The translations under genes and the position numbers were made by a program. Of a stretch of 64,000 nucleotides of DNA, positions 17,456 through 27,941 are shown piece by piece (the first letter of the stretch is position 1; each line of letters starts with the position of its first letter). Source of the DNA: Paenibacillus pinisoli (GTDB taxonomy: Bacteria; Bacillota; Bacilli; Paenibacillales; Paenibacillaceae); contig NZ_QXQB01000003.1 of assembly GCF_003605435.1 (NCBI RefSeq), positions 558,001 to 622,000 on the forward strand, in the 5' to 3' direction. The notes under the pieces are model-generated. The model saw only the letters and a list, made by a program, of their open reading frames with translations, was not told the origin of the DNA and made no database searches.

Positions 17456-20400
17456 TTATTCCTCTTTCAGTTGTCCAAGCATGCGAAGCAGCATAACGAT
17501 TGCTTCCACGCGTGTTGCCGTTTCATTCGGCACAAAATGGTTCCCGCCGCGACCATCCACGATGCCAAGCGTGCGGATTGCCTCTATCGATCCTTTTGCC
17601 CATTGCGGAATCGCAGCGTCGTCATCAAAGCTGGTAGAAGCCGTGACGTCGATTGGCAGCTGAAGCGCCCGCTCAATCATAACCGCCATCTCAGAACGGG
17701 TAATGGAGGCATTCGGACGGAAGCTGCCGTCTGCATATCCGTTGATAATACCTGCTTGCGCCACCTGCGCAACCGCCTTTGTTGCCCAGTCCTCGATAAG
17801 CTCATTATCGCTGAACGACATCGGCAGTCTGTTCTCTTCCAGCTTCAATGCACCTGCCAGCATAACGGTAAACTCGGCACGGGTGACGTGATGGCCCGGT
17901 CTGAATGTATGATCCGGATATCCGCTGACGATCCCTTTCTCCACGGCACGCTTGATATCATCTTCCGCCCAATGTCCTGCAATGTCGGTAAAATGGGTGA
18001 CTGGCTCAGACGGGTTTAATATTTCGCGGTAAATGGACAGCGTATACTCTATTCTGTCCCCGTTTTCCGCCTGCACGATCAGCACGATCGTGTTATCCCC
18101 TGCTTCCAGCTTCACCTTCGTTCTCTCTGTAATCTCTTTATCCTGCAACAGCACTTTCGCCGCAAAATGTGCGGCCTTCACTGCAATGTCGATCTGCTCC
18201 GCTGCTGTTCGAGCTGTATAACGATTGGTTCCGGCTGGAGTAAGCACAAGCTCCCCGTCCATAGCCCATATCTGCAACTCTTCCACATCGGCATTATTAG
18301 ATAATACGGGTCCGCCTCCGCTGCCTCCGCTCGAAGAGCGGGCTGTCGTTACTTGTATGGCAATAGTCGCACTCTCGTTGCCAGCCAAGTCGTAAGCTGC
18401 GACTGTGACCGTATAGGTCGTGCCTGCTGTTAAGCGGTCGATGGTCGTTGTATGGACACTGCCGACTACCGTCTCATGCTCCGTACCATTCACGTATAAC
18501 CGGTAGCCGATCACACCAACATTATCTGTCGCAGTAGGCCATGACAGCTTCACGCTCGTCTGCGTAATATCTGACGCCTTCATCTCACTGCCATCCGGCC
18601 ATTGCGGCGCTTCGGTGTCCGGGTCCGGCGGCTGTGGTAATGTTCTAGCCGATACGGTCAGGGCATTACTCTCTTTGCCTTCTGCGTTAAAAGCTATGAC
18701 TTTGACTGTATAGGCGGTGTCTGCGCTCAAGCCTTCAACAGTGGTCACATTGACACTGCCGACTACCGTCTCATGTATCGTACCATTCACGTATATCCGG
18801 TAGCCGGTTACTCCGACGTTATCTGTCGCTGTTGGCCACGACAGCTTCATGCTCGTCTGCGTGATGTCCAACGCCTTCAACTCGCTGCCATCCGGCCATT
18901 GCGGTGGTACACTAGGCGACAAGGCTTGCGGCGTTGCGCTAACTTCCTCCGAATAGTCACTTTCGGTCTCATCGTTTCCTGCTTTTACAACATAGTAACG
19001 GGTAATGTTATTAGTCAGTCCTCTGAAAGTATAATCGCCCGTGAAATTTGTGATTCTCTCAGTTTTTTGATAACTGCCCGAAGCTTCACCCTCAAAAATA
19101 TCATAATAAGTGGCTCCCTCCACGGGCTCCCAGGACAAAACAACCTCGCCATCCCCGGCTGTTGCTTTTAAACCGTCAGGCGCAGGGAGTCTGTCAGGCT
19201 TATAGATAATAACACCCCAACTTTTGAGCAGTTGCTGTTCGACCCCCGGTGCCGCTACTACTATGAATTCGTTCACGGCAGACAAAGGCGCCGTGTATAC
19301 AAAAGAGAACTGTCCTTGGTCATCTGTGTAATCGTTGATCGTTTCCTGGATAGTTGAGATCGTAATCGGCAAACGAGCCTTGGTATCGATGTGTCCATTG
19401 ATTGTGATCGTTTTGCCTGTTTCCAATATGTGCGGTGCATCAAGGGAAATAACCGTTGGAGCTTGCAGCAAAACAACAGATTCCAAATCGTCGCCGGTAG
19501 TCTTATTTGCCGAAATATCTATTCGGATGCCTGTAGCAGGAACTGGCTGTGATGCGAGACGGAACATGCTAGTGTCCATCAAAGGGTCTGCTGAGTCAAT
19601 CTTTAGCCACTCTGCGCCATCTTTAACGTCTAAATTACCGGACGGACCTCTCGCTGAAATCCCTTTACGAATATCATCAACGAATATACTGAGCCCATCA
19701 GCGCCTTTTGTCGTGAACAATAGATCTGCATAAGGCTCGTTCGTGAGATAGACGTTACTATCCATTTTTTTAAACTTCCTCGAATCATCACCTACATGCG
19801 GATGATCAGGGTCGTGGGGAACAGGCTGTAGCTGCGTAATTAATTTGCCGGTGTAAATCGGGAGCGTCATGGTTGTGCTCTCGACTGGCGGCAAGCCCTC
19901 CGTCTCGAACGAGAGCTTTGCTTCCGTTACCACTACTCCATTCGCTGCACCAAGACCGGCAAAGGTGACGACACCTGCGCTGGCCCTTGCCGTCGCTGTT
20001 CCGGTAAGCGTCCAAGCCCCCTTATCCTTTTTCGATGCCGTTACGACCGTGCTGTTATCCCCTGCACTCTTATTGCCGTAAGCATCGAGAAGCGTGATGA
20101 CAGGCTGTTGCGCGAATTGGCCTCCGTTGCTGGCTGGAGCCTCCATGTCTGTAGTCAGCGACATCGCAGCCGCCTTTCCTGCCACAGGCGTAATAATCAA
20201 AGAATTGGCCGCTGGCGACAATACACCCTCCACACTTAGATTGATCGTCTGCGCTTCCGCTTTGTTCAACGCCAAGTTGACGGTTGCTTTCCCTTTGGCA
20301 AACGCAATACTTGCTGTATGCGCCGATTCAAGCAAGGCCGTCCCGTTCAACCTGCCATAGGAGTTGTCCGGCGCTTGCAAGTATCCCGAGATCGTCACCT

Positions 20401-21634
20401 CACGCTCTCCGTTAAATTGCGTATCCGTGTTCCCATTCTCATCCTTCACGGTCAACGTGATCGTATTATCCACACCGACTCCGGGAATGGACGACGCGGC
20501 GAATGCAACGACAGTTTGTGCGCTCAAGCTTATTTTCCGGATTCGATGACTGAACACTTCCGCTATATACAGATTTCCACTGCTGTCTACCGCTGCTTCG
20601 TAGGGTCCATGCAGCTCTGCCGAGGTCGCCGGTCCGCCATCTCCCGAATAGCCGAACCGCCCCGCACCCGCTATCGTGCTAACGATCCCCGATGTATCGA
20701 TTTTACGAATTCTGAAATTGGAATAATCCACGAAATATACATTTCCGCCGCTGTCTGCAGCTATCCCAATGGGGCGGTTCAAATAAGCCGAAGTCGCCGG
20801 CACCCCGTCTCCCCAATAGTTCATTTCACCCACACCTGCTATCGTGCTGATCTTCCCCGCAATATCCACTTTGCGAATTCGGTGATTAGCTGTATCCGAT
20901 ATATACAGGTTTCCGCTGCCGTCCGCTGCCACTCCAGTAGGGGAGTTTAATTGAGCCAGCTCGGCATCTCCTCCGTCCCCTGAGTAGCCGCGAACGCCGG
21001 AACCCGCTACCGTGCTAATGGTTCCCGACGTATCGACTTTCCGGATCCGGTGATTGCCTTTATCCGCGATATACAGATTCCCGATGCTGTCTACCGCCAC
21101 ACCGTCCGGATAACTCAATCTAGCCGATGTCGCAGGTCCCCCGTCACCCATATAGCCATTGCCTCGCCCGCCCGCTACGGTGCTGATCTCCCCCGACACA
21201 TCAACCATCCGTATACAGTCGTTAGAGTAGTCCACGATATACAGATTTCCAACGCTGTCTAATGCGAGCCTATAAGGGTTGTTCAATTGGGCCAACGTCG
21301 CAGGCCCCCCATCCCCTGTATAGCCGGCCGTGCCTGTGCCCGCTATTGTGCTAATCGTTCCCGTGGCATCGACCTTCCGGACCCGATGATTGGCAGAATC
21401 CGCAATATATATATTGCCGTCGCTGTCCACCGCCACTCCGCCAGGATTATTCAATGTGGCCGATATAGCAGGTCCCCCATCCTCTGAAAAGCCGCCTGCT
21501 CCCGTGCCCGCTACCGTATCTATCTTGTAAGTGCCTGCAGCATAGACTTTTCCTTCCAACCATTCAGGCAGCAACGACGTGATCAATAGAAAAGCCAGTA
21601 CGCCAGCTGTCAGCCTTTTTATTTGCCTTCGAAT
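17456..21634 (-). CDS. Surface protein with NHL beta-propeller, Ig-like, FnIII and SLH domains; probable ATT start
   Basis: Secreted, about 1,392 residues. Six to seven NHL-type repeats (GVAVDSDGNIYIADSANHRV and variants) form a propeller over roughly the first 350 residues. Then come Ig-like/invasin-like regions, three fibronectin type III domains, a cadherin-like beta-sandwich, and three SLH repeats for wall anchoring. The first canonical-type start (TTG, 21586) cuts the signal peptide in half. Extending in frame, the only candidate after the TGA stop is ATT at 21632-21634, with AAAGGAG 9 nt upstream; it restores a full signal peptide: RRQIKR, a hydrophobic core, then VYA cleavage. Ligand unknown; probably a wall-bound adhesin or scaffold. 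Confidence 0.88.
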   Translation of the reverse strand: MRRQIKRLTAGVLAFLLITSLLPEWLEGKVYAAGTYKIDTVAGTGAGGFSEDGGPAISATLNNPGGVAVDSDGNIYIADSANHRVRKVDATGTISTIAGTGTAGYTGDGGPATLAQLNNPYRLALDSVGNLYIVDYSNDCIRMVDVSGEISTVAGGRGNGYMGDGGPATSARLSYPDGVAVDSIGNLYIADKGNHRIRKVDTSGTISTVAGSGVRGYSGDGGDAELAQLNSPTGVAADGSGNLYISDTANHRIRKVDIAGKISTIAGVGEMNYWGDGVPATSAYLNRPIGIAADSGGNVYFVDYSNFRIRKIDTSGIVSTIAGAGRFGYSGDGGPATSAELHGPYEAAVDSSGNLYIAEVFSHRIRKISLSAQTVVAFAASSIPGVGVDNTITLTVKDENGNTDTQFNGEREVTISGYLQAPDNSYGRLNGTALLESAHTASIAFAKGKATVNLALNKAEAQTINLSVEGVLSPAANSLIITPVAGKAAAMSLTTDMEAPASNGGQFAQQPVITLLDAYGNKSAGDNSTVVTASKKDKGAWTLTGTATARASAGVVTFAGLGAANGVVVTEAKLSFETEGLPPVESTTMTLPIYTGKLITQLQPVPHDPDHPHVGDDSRKFKKMDSNVYLTNEPYADLLFTTKGADGLSIFVDDIRKGISARGPSGNLDVKDGAEWLKIDSADPLMDTSMFRLASQPVPATGIRIDISANKTTGDDLESVVLLQAPTVISLDAPHILETGKTITINGHIDTKARLPITISTIQETINDYTDDQGQFSFVYTAPLSAVNEFIVVAAPGVEQQLLKSWGVIIYKPDRLPAPDGLKATAGDGEVVLSWEPVEGATYYDIFEGEASGSYQKTERITNFTGDYTFRGLTNNITRYYVVKAGNDETESDYSEEVSATPQALSPSVPPQWPDGSELKALDITQTSMKLSWPTATDNVGVTGYRIYVNGTIHETVVGSVNVTTVEGLSADTAYTVKVIAFNAEGKESNALTVSARTLPQPPDPDTEAPQWPDGSEMKASDITQTSVKLSWPTATDNVGVIGYRLYVNGTEHETVVGSVHTTTIDRLTAGTTYTVTVAAYDLAGNESATIAIQVTTARSSSGGSGGGPVLSNNADVEELQIWAMDGELVLTPAGTNRYTARTAAEQIDIAVKAAHFAAKVLLQDKEITERTKVKLEAGDNTIVLIVQAENGDRIEYTLSIYREILNPSEPVTHFTDIAGHWAEDDIKRAVEKGIVSGYPDHTFRPGHHVTRAEFTVMLAGALKLEENRLPMSFSDNELIEDWATKAVAQVAQAGIINGYADGSFRPNASITRSEMAVMIERALQLPIDVTASTSFDDDAAIPQWAKGSIEAIRTLGIVDGRGGNHFVPNETATRVEAIVMLLRMLGQLKEE

Positions 21635-21861
21635 GTTGTTCCACTCCTTTCATCCATTCTGTAATGTAGATGTACAATCCCATTCATTGTATAGGACTAT
21701 ATTCGCAGCGGTATCTCACATTTATCGCAAATTCGTCTCATGTATCGGATGGCTGCTGTCATCAGGAAAAGGAGGTTTGCCTTTTATGTCGAATTGGTAC
21801 GAAATGCGGACGTTCCGGCGCAGGACCAATATCCCGATTTGCCGAAAGGAGGGACATAGCG

Positions 21862-23931
21862 GTGATGCAAAAGCTCGCCGAAATACTGGATTTAGAACGA
21901 AGCCGCCTGTTTGTCGGCAGAGAATCAGAGCTTGATCTGGTGCAAGCTTGGCTAGGACATGCGCAAGCTCCCACTGAAGTGCTGTTCCTCTCCGGTATGG
22001 CGGGAATGGGGAAATCCTCGTTATTGCTGCAATTTATGAATATGGCACGACGGAAAGACGCTGCCGCAATCTGGCTGGACGGCCGCGCTTGCACCGGTTC
22101 TGCTGCTGGCTTTATGGAGGCGCTGCAGGATTATTTTACGTTTCATCCGCAGGCCCCGAGTGAGCCGGGCAGCATCTATCAGCAGCTTGCGAATCTCATT
22201 GCGACCAAAAAAACCTTGCTATGCATCGATCATTACGACTCCATACAGCGAATGGAAGGCTGGCTGCGCGAAGCGTTTCTCCCCCAACTGCCTGCAGCAG
22301 GCTTGCTCGTTATCTTGGCGTCCAGACAAGACTTATCCGCAGCCTGGGCAAGCGACTTAGCTTGGGGCAGCCGCAGCAGGAGCATCCAGCTTGGCGCCTT
22401 GTCGCGCGAGGAGATCATCAGCTGCTTAAGCCAAATGGGCTGGCAGAATACGAATGAAATGGAGCGGCTGTGCAGCCGCTCCCGCGGACTGCCTCTGGCC
22501 CTGAACCTGTATGCCGAGCAAATGCGGCGTTCGCCGCTGGAATCAGGCGGATCGGACTGGCCGATCTCCATGCGAATCAGTGCAGCACTGCTTCGCGAAG
22601 AAGCCTCTTCCGAGTTCAATGACCTGATCGAAATCTTATGTATCGTGCCTTATGCAACTATAGAGTGGCTGGGGAAATTCCTGGGCACTCCGTTAACTTT
22701 GCAAGAGCTTATACGGATCAACCGGCTCTCTTATATCCGGCCCACAGCCGGAGGGATTGCCCTGCATGATGCAGCGCGGTTCTTCCTGGCCGATGACTTC
22801 CGAACTCGCGAGCCTGAGCGGTATCGGACATTATGGCGCCGCATTATTGATGAACTGGCATTGGAGCTGGGCCATGCGGCCGGGCAGGAAAAGGGCCGTA
22901 TTGTCTCCTTGATGCTGTCTGCCTCACAAGATATGTATCAGATCGATTCGATTCCCTTGTTGTCTCCCAAGCTGGATGCCTTGTATATGGAGCCCTTCCA
23001 GCCTAAGGACTTGCCCTGCTTGCATCAAATGATGAAAGAAGAGGATAAGTACTCTATTTCATCCGAAATCGACCATGCCATCATGGACGTCTTAGCCTCC
23101 TATTTTCCAGACTGCATCCGCGTGTATCGCGGCTCAGAAGAGAAGCCTCTTGCATTTACGGCAGGACTTCTCTTATATAAGGAGACCGCAGCATTATTAG
23201 AGCGTTTATTTCCCGGACTGCTGGATGCCGTCTTCCCCAAAGAGATCAGGCTGCTGAGGCGAGCATCAATGGAAGAGGCCGACACCTATTATCATCTGCG
23301 CGCAAGCGCATCATCCCATAGCCCGGACTATTCCTATCATGAGCTCATTGGAATTATTACGAAGGATCTGATCACACACCATTCCATTGGAATGCGTTTT
23401 ATCCTTGTGACAGCTTATAGGGAGACCAACGAGCTTCTCGGCAATGCTGGATTTCGAATACGCGATTTGCCAGATCACATCAGGGACCATCTGTTCCAGG
23501 GAGCGAAAGCATCCATTCATGAACAGGATTGGCGCGGCACCAATTTCGTTGATCAAATATTTGACCTCATCCACTTTACTCCGGACGGCAACGAAACCTT
23601 GTCTAATCCCTTCGAGCTGACGGAAAAAGAAGTTAAAACCGCAATCGCTTTAATGAACGATCATGAGGCGCTGGCTCAAAGCGAGCTTGCAGACAAACTA
23701 TCCTGCAGCGGGGTCACCTTGCAGCAAAAATTGCACAGTGTGTTCTCCGACTCCCCGCCCTTCCCGCTTAACAGCAATAATCTCGCATTGCTAAAGCTAT
23801 ATGCGAAGGCACCGCAGCTAGGCGTAGAGATGGCTGCCCAGCAGCTGCACATGAGCCGGGCTACTTACTACCGTATCCGCAAGGAAACGCTGCTTAATCT
23901 GAGAGATGTGCTGTGCCGAAGGCTTGTATAA
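21862..23931 (+). CDS. STAND-type ATPase with C-terminal helix-turn-helix, putative regulator
   Basis: About 689 residues, cytoplasmic. Residues 14-30 hold a VGRESELDLV motif that often opens AAA/STAND modules; Walker A is GMAGMGKSS (about 45-53) and Walker B is LLCIDHYD (about 119-126), then an NB-ARC-like SRSRGLPLALNL. The middle has no recognised family. The last about 110 residues hold two helix-turn-helix-like stretches (AQSELADKLSCSGVTLQQKL; MAAQQLHMSRATYYRIRKE). This suggests a nucleotide-switched transcription factor of the MalT/AfsR kind with an unusual output domain. Start is GTG 21862 (AAAGGAGGG 8 nt upstream) or ATG 21865. It is divergent from the NHL/SLH gene, its likely target (inference). 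Confidence 0.75.
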   Translation: MMQKLAEILDLERSRLFVGRESELDLVQAWLGHAQAPTEVLFLSGMAGMGKSSLLLQFMNMARRKDAAAIWLDGRACTGSAAGFMEALQDYFTFHPQAPSEPGSIYQQLANLIATKKTLLCIDHYDSIQRMEGWLREAFLPQLPAAGLLVILASRQDLSAAWASDLAWGSRSRSIQLGALSREEIISCLSQMGWQNTNEMERLCSRSRGLPLALNLYAEQMRRSPLESGGSDWPISMRISAALLREEASSEFNDLIEILCIVPYATIEWLGKFLGTPLTLQELIRINRLSYIRPTAGGIALHDAARFFLADDFRTREPERYRTLWRRIIDELALELGHAAGQEKGRIVSLMLSASQDMYQIDSIPLLSPKLDALYMEPFQPKDLPCLHQMMKEEDKYSISSEIDHAIMDVLASYFPDCIRVYRGSEEKPLAFTAGLLLYKETAALLERLFPGLLDAVFPKEIRLLRRASMEEADTYYHLRASASSHSPDYSYHELIGIITKDLITHHSIGMRFILVTAYRETNELLGNAGFRIRDLPDHIRDHLFQGAKASIHEQDWRGTNFVDQIFDLIHFTPDGNETLSNPFELTEKEVKTAIALMNDHEALAQSELADKLSCSGVTLQQKLHSVFSDSPPFPLNSNNLALLKLYAKAPQLGVEMAAQQLHMSRATYYRIRKETLLNLRDVLCRRLV

Positions 23932-23933
23932 GA

Positions 23934-23960
23934 AAAAGAGGGGCCCTCAGCCCCTCTTTT
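23934..23960. terminator. Bidirectional terminator
   Basis: Arms gaggggc (23938-23944) and gcccctc (23950-23956), flanked by an A run on the left and TTTT on the right, so it works for both converging genes. Confidence 0.85.
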
Positions 23961-23978
23961 GCATTTTCGCGCAGCGAG

Positions 23979-26303
23979 TTACTCTACGCTTTTTAACGAT
24001 TCAATCATGTGGATGCGGTTCACTTTCCTCCTCAACAGCATGCTGGATAGCATGGTAAGCAAGAACGCGAGAATAATTGAAATCAGCATGTTCACCATGT
24101 TCAATTGGTCCGGGATTTGCTGATGGGCACTAGACAGCGCCCTTACAATGATTGCATAAACATAGCCGCTGACCGGAAGGGCCACAAGGACTGCGAATGT
24201 GGTAAGAATAATATTTTCAAAAAATATAAGCCTGTTTATTTTATGTTTGGGATAGCCTAATACCTTAAGCGTTGCAAGCTCACGATTCCTTTCATAGATG
24301 TTGATGGAAGAGATCGTATAGATGGCGCCAAAGGAAAGCATGACTGCACTAATAATAAACATGATGAATACAAAGCTGTTCTGCTGCAAAATATATTGGG
24401 CTGATTTTTTTAAATCGCTTTTATCGGCAATAGCGTCAACTTGTTGGTCTTGTTCAAAGAAGCTGCGGATGCTTGCCAGATCCGCCGATCTGCCGGTTTG
24501 AATGAATAGTGAGGTTGGACTGTAATTTACGCCAAAGCTCCGTATATAGTCTGGCGTGCTGTAAAGTGAAGGATTCGAATACTGATTGGATATATTCAGT
24601 ACCTTCATATCCACAGCTTGATTGTTCAGCCCTGGCGCAGTGAACTTGATTGGAATGATATCTCCTACTGAAATCTGATGTTTGTCGGCATAGGACTTGG
24701 GCATGAGCACACCATGATCCTCCAAAGCGATTCTGCTGTCATTTTCATCAAAGAAATGAACGAGGCTGTTTGCCTTGTCTGTAACAATTAATGTTGCTTG
24801 TTCTCGTTCATTATTTTTTTCGAATTCAACAGGAAAGGCAGATAAGGAGTATCTCTCTTTAATACCAGAGGGCAATTGGACTGATGCTAGCGAAGTTCCC
24901 GCCTTATAATCTACTCTTAGATCATAGGTATACACATCTTCAATCTGGTTGGCTACCTTCAGCAAAGCCGATTGTGTGCCGAAGGCCGTTATTAATAACA
25001 CTGTGCTTATGACAACGCCAATGGAGCTAGCCAGAGCTTTTTGCTTATTTAAAAACAGGTTTCTCAATATGAGCTTGTAGCTGTAGGGAATCCGGCTCCA
25101 AAGTCCGGGGATTCTCTCTGCCAGCAGCCGCTTCATCTTCTTCGGCGGTTTCGGGCGCATGGCCTGGGCTGCACGCTCTTTTAATATGGCTCTGCCGCTT
25201 AAGTAACAGGCCGCGATTCCGAATGCGCTGGAGAAAATAATGGGAGGAAAGATCGAATAGAAAGAAAGAGAAAACGTAATATCGGGCAGCGAGTAGGCCC
25301 TTGCATTAGACACCGTTACGAATGGAATAAATACAGTAGCTGCAATCGCACAACCTATGATTGAGCCTATTATGCCTACCAGCACTGGATACCCCATGTA
25401 ATGCAGCATAATGCTTCTGTTTTTCACACCCAAAGCCTTCATGATGCCCACTTGTTTTCTTTGCGAATCGATAACACGCGACATAACAAGAAACAGGATA
25501 ATCGCTTCAATCAAAAAGAGAACCAGAGGTATAACCTTGCTCATTAATTTATTGTTATGTATCGTTTGCTGGATCTGAGAATAGTTGAACGTACGTTCCT
25601 TGCTTACCTGCTCCACATAATCGAGTTCCTTGGAATGCGCTTCAATGGATTGGCCCAAATCAGCCGTGTCAAAACCCTCCTGGGCTGTTATCATGATCTC
25701 ATTATAGTAAAAGCCGCCTGCGATTGCGGATATCGTCTCTTCGGCAATATAACCTACCCCATAGGTTTTATGGTCTTGGATGTCGTTCTTTTTGGCATGC
25801 TCCACATTCTCGCCCAAGCCGCTAATGGTAAGCGTGATGTCTTGCTCATTCGTTCTGAGACTGATTGGGTCTCCGATCTGAAAGTGATGCTCCTCAGCAT
25901 AGCGGGAATCCAATAAAATTTCGCCATCTTTTGACGGGATGCTGCCTTCAATCAGAGCAGGCGTGTTTATTTCATTTTGTGCCGGGATCGAATGAATTTT
26001 TATAGCGGCCTTATAACTATCAAAGGCTTGCTCGGCATCAAAGGTATAGCGCCCTTCTAGTTTCTTAATGCCTTCCAGCCTGCTTAATCGGGCCGCATCC
26101 TCCTTGGATATTTGACTGTAATAGACATTCAGATCGCTAAGACGATGTTCTTCAAAATAATGCTCCGTATAAGTGCTAAGATTATCGCTATACGTTACCA
26201 GCCCCGCATAGAAAAAAGCGCCTACAGCGATAACCAAAACCAACGCGATCGTTTGGCCAATAGATTGCTTAATATCCCTCAGCAGCTTTAATAACAGCTT
26301 CAT
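23979..26303 (-). CDS. ABC transporter permease, FtsX/MacB-like, two-repeat form
   Basis: Membrane component of an exporter or lipoprotein/peptide-resistance type ABC system, about 774 residues. A signal-anchor-like first segment (IGQTIALVLVIAVGAFFYAGL) is followed by a large extracellular domain, three segments of an FtsX domain (about 260-370), another long extracellular part, and a second FtsX domain at the end. This matches the long permeases paired with MacB-type ATPases in Firmicutes. The ATG at 26303 overlaps the ATPase stop (TGATG); a GTG at 26309 lies closer to GAGGGG and is possible. The cargo is unknown; no peptide-sensing kinase lies next to it. Confidence 0.88.
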   Translation of the reverse strand: MKLLLKLLRDIKQSIGQTIALVLVIAVGAFFYAGLVTYSDNLSTYTEHYFEEHRLSDLNVYYSQISKEDAARLSRLEGIKKLEGRYTFDAEQAFDSYKAAIKIHSIPAQNEINTPALIEGSIPSKDGEILLDSRYAEEHHFQIGDPISLRTNEQDITLTISGLGENVEHAKKNDIQDHKTYGVGYIAEETISAIAGGFYYNEIMITAQEGFDTADLGQSIEAHSKELDYVEQVSKERTFNYSQIQQTIHNNKLMSKVIPLVLFLIEAIILFLVMSRVIDSQRKQVGIMKALGVKNRSIMLHYMGYPVLVGIIGSIIGCAIAATVFIPFVTVSNARAYSLPDITFSLSFYSIFPPIIFSSAFGIAACYLSGRAILKERAAQAMRPKPPKKMKRLLAERIPGLWSRIPYSYKLILRNLFLNKQKALASSIGVVISTVLLITAFGTQSALLKVANQIEDVYTYDLRVDYKAGTSLASVQLPSGIKERYSLSAFPVEFEKNNEREQATLIVTDKANSLVHFFDENDSRIALEDHGVLMPKSYADKHQISVGDIIPIKFTAPGLNNQAVDMKVLNISNQYSNPSLYSTPDYIRSFGVNYSPTSLFIQTGRSADLASIRSFFEQDQQVDAIADKSDLKKSAQYILQQNSFVFIMFIISAVMLSFGAIYTISSINIYERNRELATLKVLGYPKHKINRLIFFENIILTTFAVLVALPVSGYVYAIIVRALSSAHQQIPDQLNMVNMLISIILAFLLTMLSSMLLRRKVNRIHMIESLKSVE

Positions 26304-27007
26304 CACCACTCAATCCCCTCAACGCTTTGTTTCTTAGGATTGATCATCACGCTTTCGATCTTTCCGCTTTTAACCTTTATAATCTTATCTGCCATAGGAG
26401 CAATAGCAGAATTATGCGTGACTAGGACAATGCACTTCTTCGTCTCCGTGTTCAAGTCTTGAAGGAGCTTGAGGACAGATTTGCCTGTCACGTAATCCAG
26501 AGCCCCGGTTGGCTCGTCACAAAGCAAGAGCAGAGGATTTTTGGCAATGGCCCTAGCGATAGCCACTCTTTGCTGCTCGCCTCCCGAGAGCTGGGAAGGG
26601 AAGTTACGGATACGATCCGATAATCCAACCTTATGTAAGATGTCTTGGGCATCCAGATGGTCCTTGCAAACTTCAGCGGCAAATTCAACATTCTCCAGAG
26701 CGTTAAGATTGGGTATCAAGTTGTAGAATTGAAAAACAAAGCCCACTTTCTCGCCGCGATACTCGGTTAATTTTTTTTCACTGAGCTGTGATATTTCCTG
26801 TCCGCCGACAAACACTTGTCCCGAGGTTGCCGTATCCATGCCGCCAAGAATATTCAAGATGGTGCTTTTTCCAGCCCCGCTTGCTCCCAGAACAACAACA
26901 AATTCCCCCTCCGATATGGAAAAGTCCACGCCATTCAGAGCCTTGATCGGCACTTCTCCGATTTGATATTCTTTCGTTACTTTTTTGAATTCAATCAGCG
27001 TTTTCAC
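26303..27007 (-). CDS. ABC transporter ATP-binding protein (MacB/LolD-like)
   Basis: ATPase of 234 residues for the FtsX-type permease it overlaps. Walker [11 protein letters not shown]-loop [10 protein letters not shown], signature [14 protein letters not shown], Walker [14 protein letters not shown] and H-loop VLVTHN are all intact. The EPTGALD form is characteristic of the MacB/LolD group. Start is GTG at 27007 with GGGGAGA 8 nt upstream. A TATAAT on the minus strand near 27059-27064 could be its -10 box, without a good -35. Confidence 0.92.
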   Translation of the reverse strand: MKTLIEFKKVTKEYQIGEVPIKALNGVDFSISEGEFVVVLGASGAGKSTILNILGGMDTATSGQVFVGGQEISQLSEKKLTEYRGEKVGFVFQFYNLIPNLNALENVEFAAEVCKDHLDAQDILHKVGLSDRIRNFPSQLSGGEQQRVAIARAIAKNPLLLLCDEPTGALDYVTGKSVLKLLQDLNTETKKCIVLVTHNSAIAPMADKIIKVKSGKIESVMINPKKQSVEGIEW

Positions 27008-27152
27008 TTAGGACATCTCCCCGCATACTATAATCGACTATCTGGATTTAAGTACCATATTATAGAAATTAAAAAATACTGCATCCTGCAGCCGATGTAT
27101 TTTGGTATCCGTCCCCGGAAGGAGCTTGACCAAAGTGGATCCGATCTCTCGC

Positions 27153-27183
27153 AAAAAAAAGAAGCAGCCGCTTAATGGCTGCT
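27153..27183 (-). terminator. Terminator of the transglutaminase-like gene
   Basis: Arms agcagcc (27163-27169) and ggctgct (27177-27183); reading leftwards the hairpin is followed by a run of eight T. It lies 22 nt past the stop of the gene on the minus strand. Confidence 0.8.
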
Positions 27184-27204
27184 CCATCTCCTGTTGTGCA
27201 TTGC

Positions 27205-27912
27205 TTATTCTATTTCTCCTTGCCTGATTCGCCTGACGTTTCGGTTCATCAGATGCCGTACGACTCGGCTAAACATCATTTTTTTGAGCGGACTCAGCCT
27301 TTGCTGGTGAACGGAGAAGAACGCATCTGGACTATCGTAAATCCCAAAGTCCCGTACAATTCCTTCCTTCTGCACGTATGTATCGTTTTCATCCCAATAA
27401 ATGTCCGGATTTTGGAAATTATCGGTAGCAACACCGTACCCGCAGAACGAGCCTGTACACTGGCCGAATTTTTGCTGCAGCTTAGTTAAATATGGAATGT
27501 CCAAAATAAACCCTTCGATATTCAACCACTTGCCGTTATAATGCACTTCAACCCAGCTGTGTACGATTTCCTGGGGCGACAATCGATAGTACCATCCTTT
27601 CATCGCACCCTTTTGAAGTTTTTTATCTATGGTAAATCCATGCATACGGCAGGGCACCCCAACACCCCTTAGCAAGGCCATAAAAAGGATCCCCTTTGTA
27701 TTGCACTGACCATAGCCATCCCGCAGCACTTCCGATGCTGAAATCGTATCCTTACGATTATAGCCAAACAGGATCTCGTCACGGACGTAATTATAAATGC
27801 CAAGAATTTGTTCTTTCTTGGGCAGACGGTCCCATTGGCGACTGTTAATGACTTGCTGGATGGATGGATAAGTGTAATTCAGCAAGTCTGTTTCCTGCAA
27901 GTATGCTTTCAT
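27205..27912 (-). CDS. Transglutaminase-like domain protein
   Basis: Cytoplasmic protein of 235 residues with a transglutaminase/protease-like core: GYGQCNTKG (catalytic Cys), HSWVEVHYNGKW (catalytic His) and WLNIEGFILD where the third acidic residue would sit. Upstream helices (DRLPKKEQILGIYNYVRDE) match the family N-terminus. The ATG at 27912 has AGGAGGTG 6 nt upstream, so the longer 246-residue form is unlikely. It follows an AraC-type gene by 29 nt and is probably co-transcribed. These proteins are usually annotated as transglutaminase-like cysteine peptidases; the substrate is unknown. Confidence 0.85.
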   Translation of the reverse strand: MKAYLQETDLLNYTYPSIQQVINSRQWDRLPKKEQILGIYNYVRDEILFGYNRKDTISASEVLRDGYGQCNTKGILFMALLRGVGVPCRMHGFTIDKKLQKGAMKGWYYRLSPQEIVHSWVEVHYNGKWLNIEGFILDIPYLTKLQQKFGQCTGSFCGYGVATDNFQNPDIYWDENDTYVQKEGIVRDFGIYDSPDAFFSVHQQRLSPLKKMMFSRVVRHLMNRNVRRIRQGEIE

Positions 27913-27941
27913 TGGAAACACCTCCTGCACCCATTGTAAGG

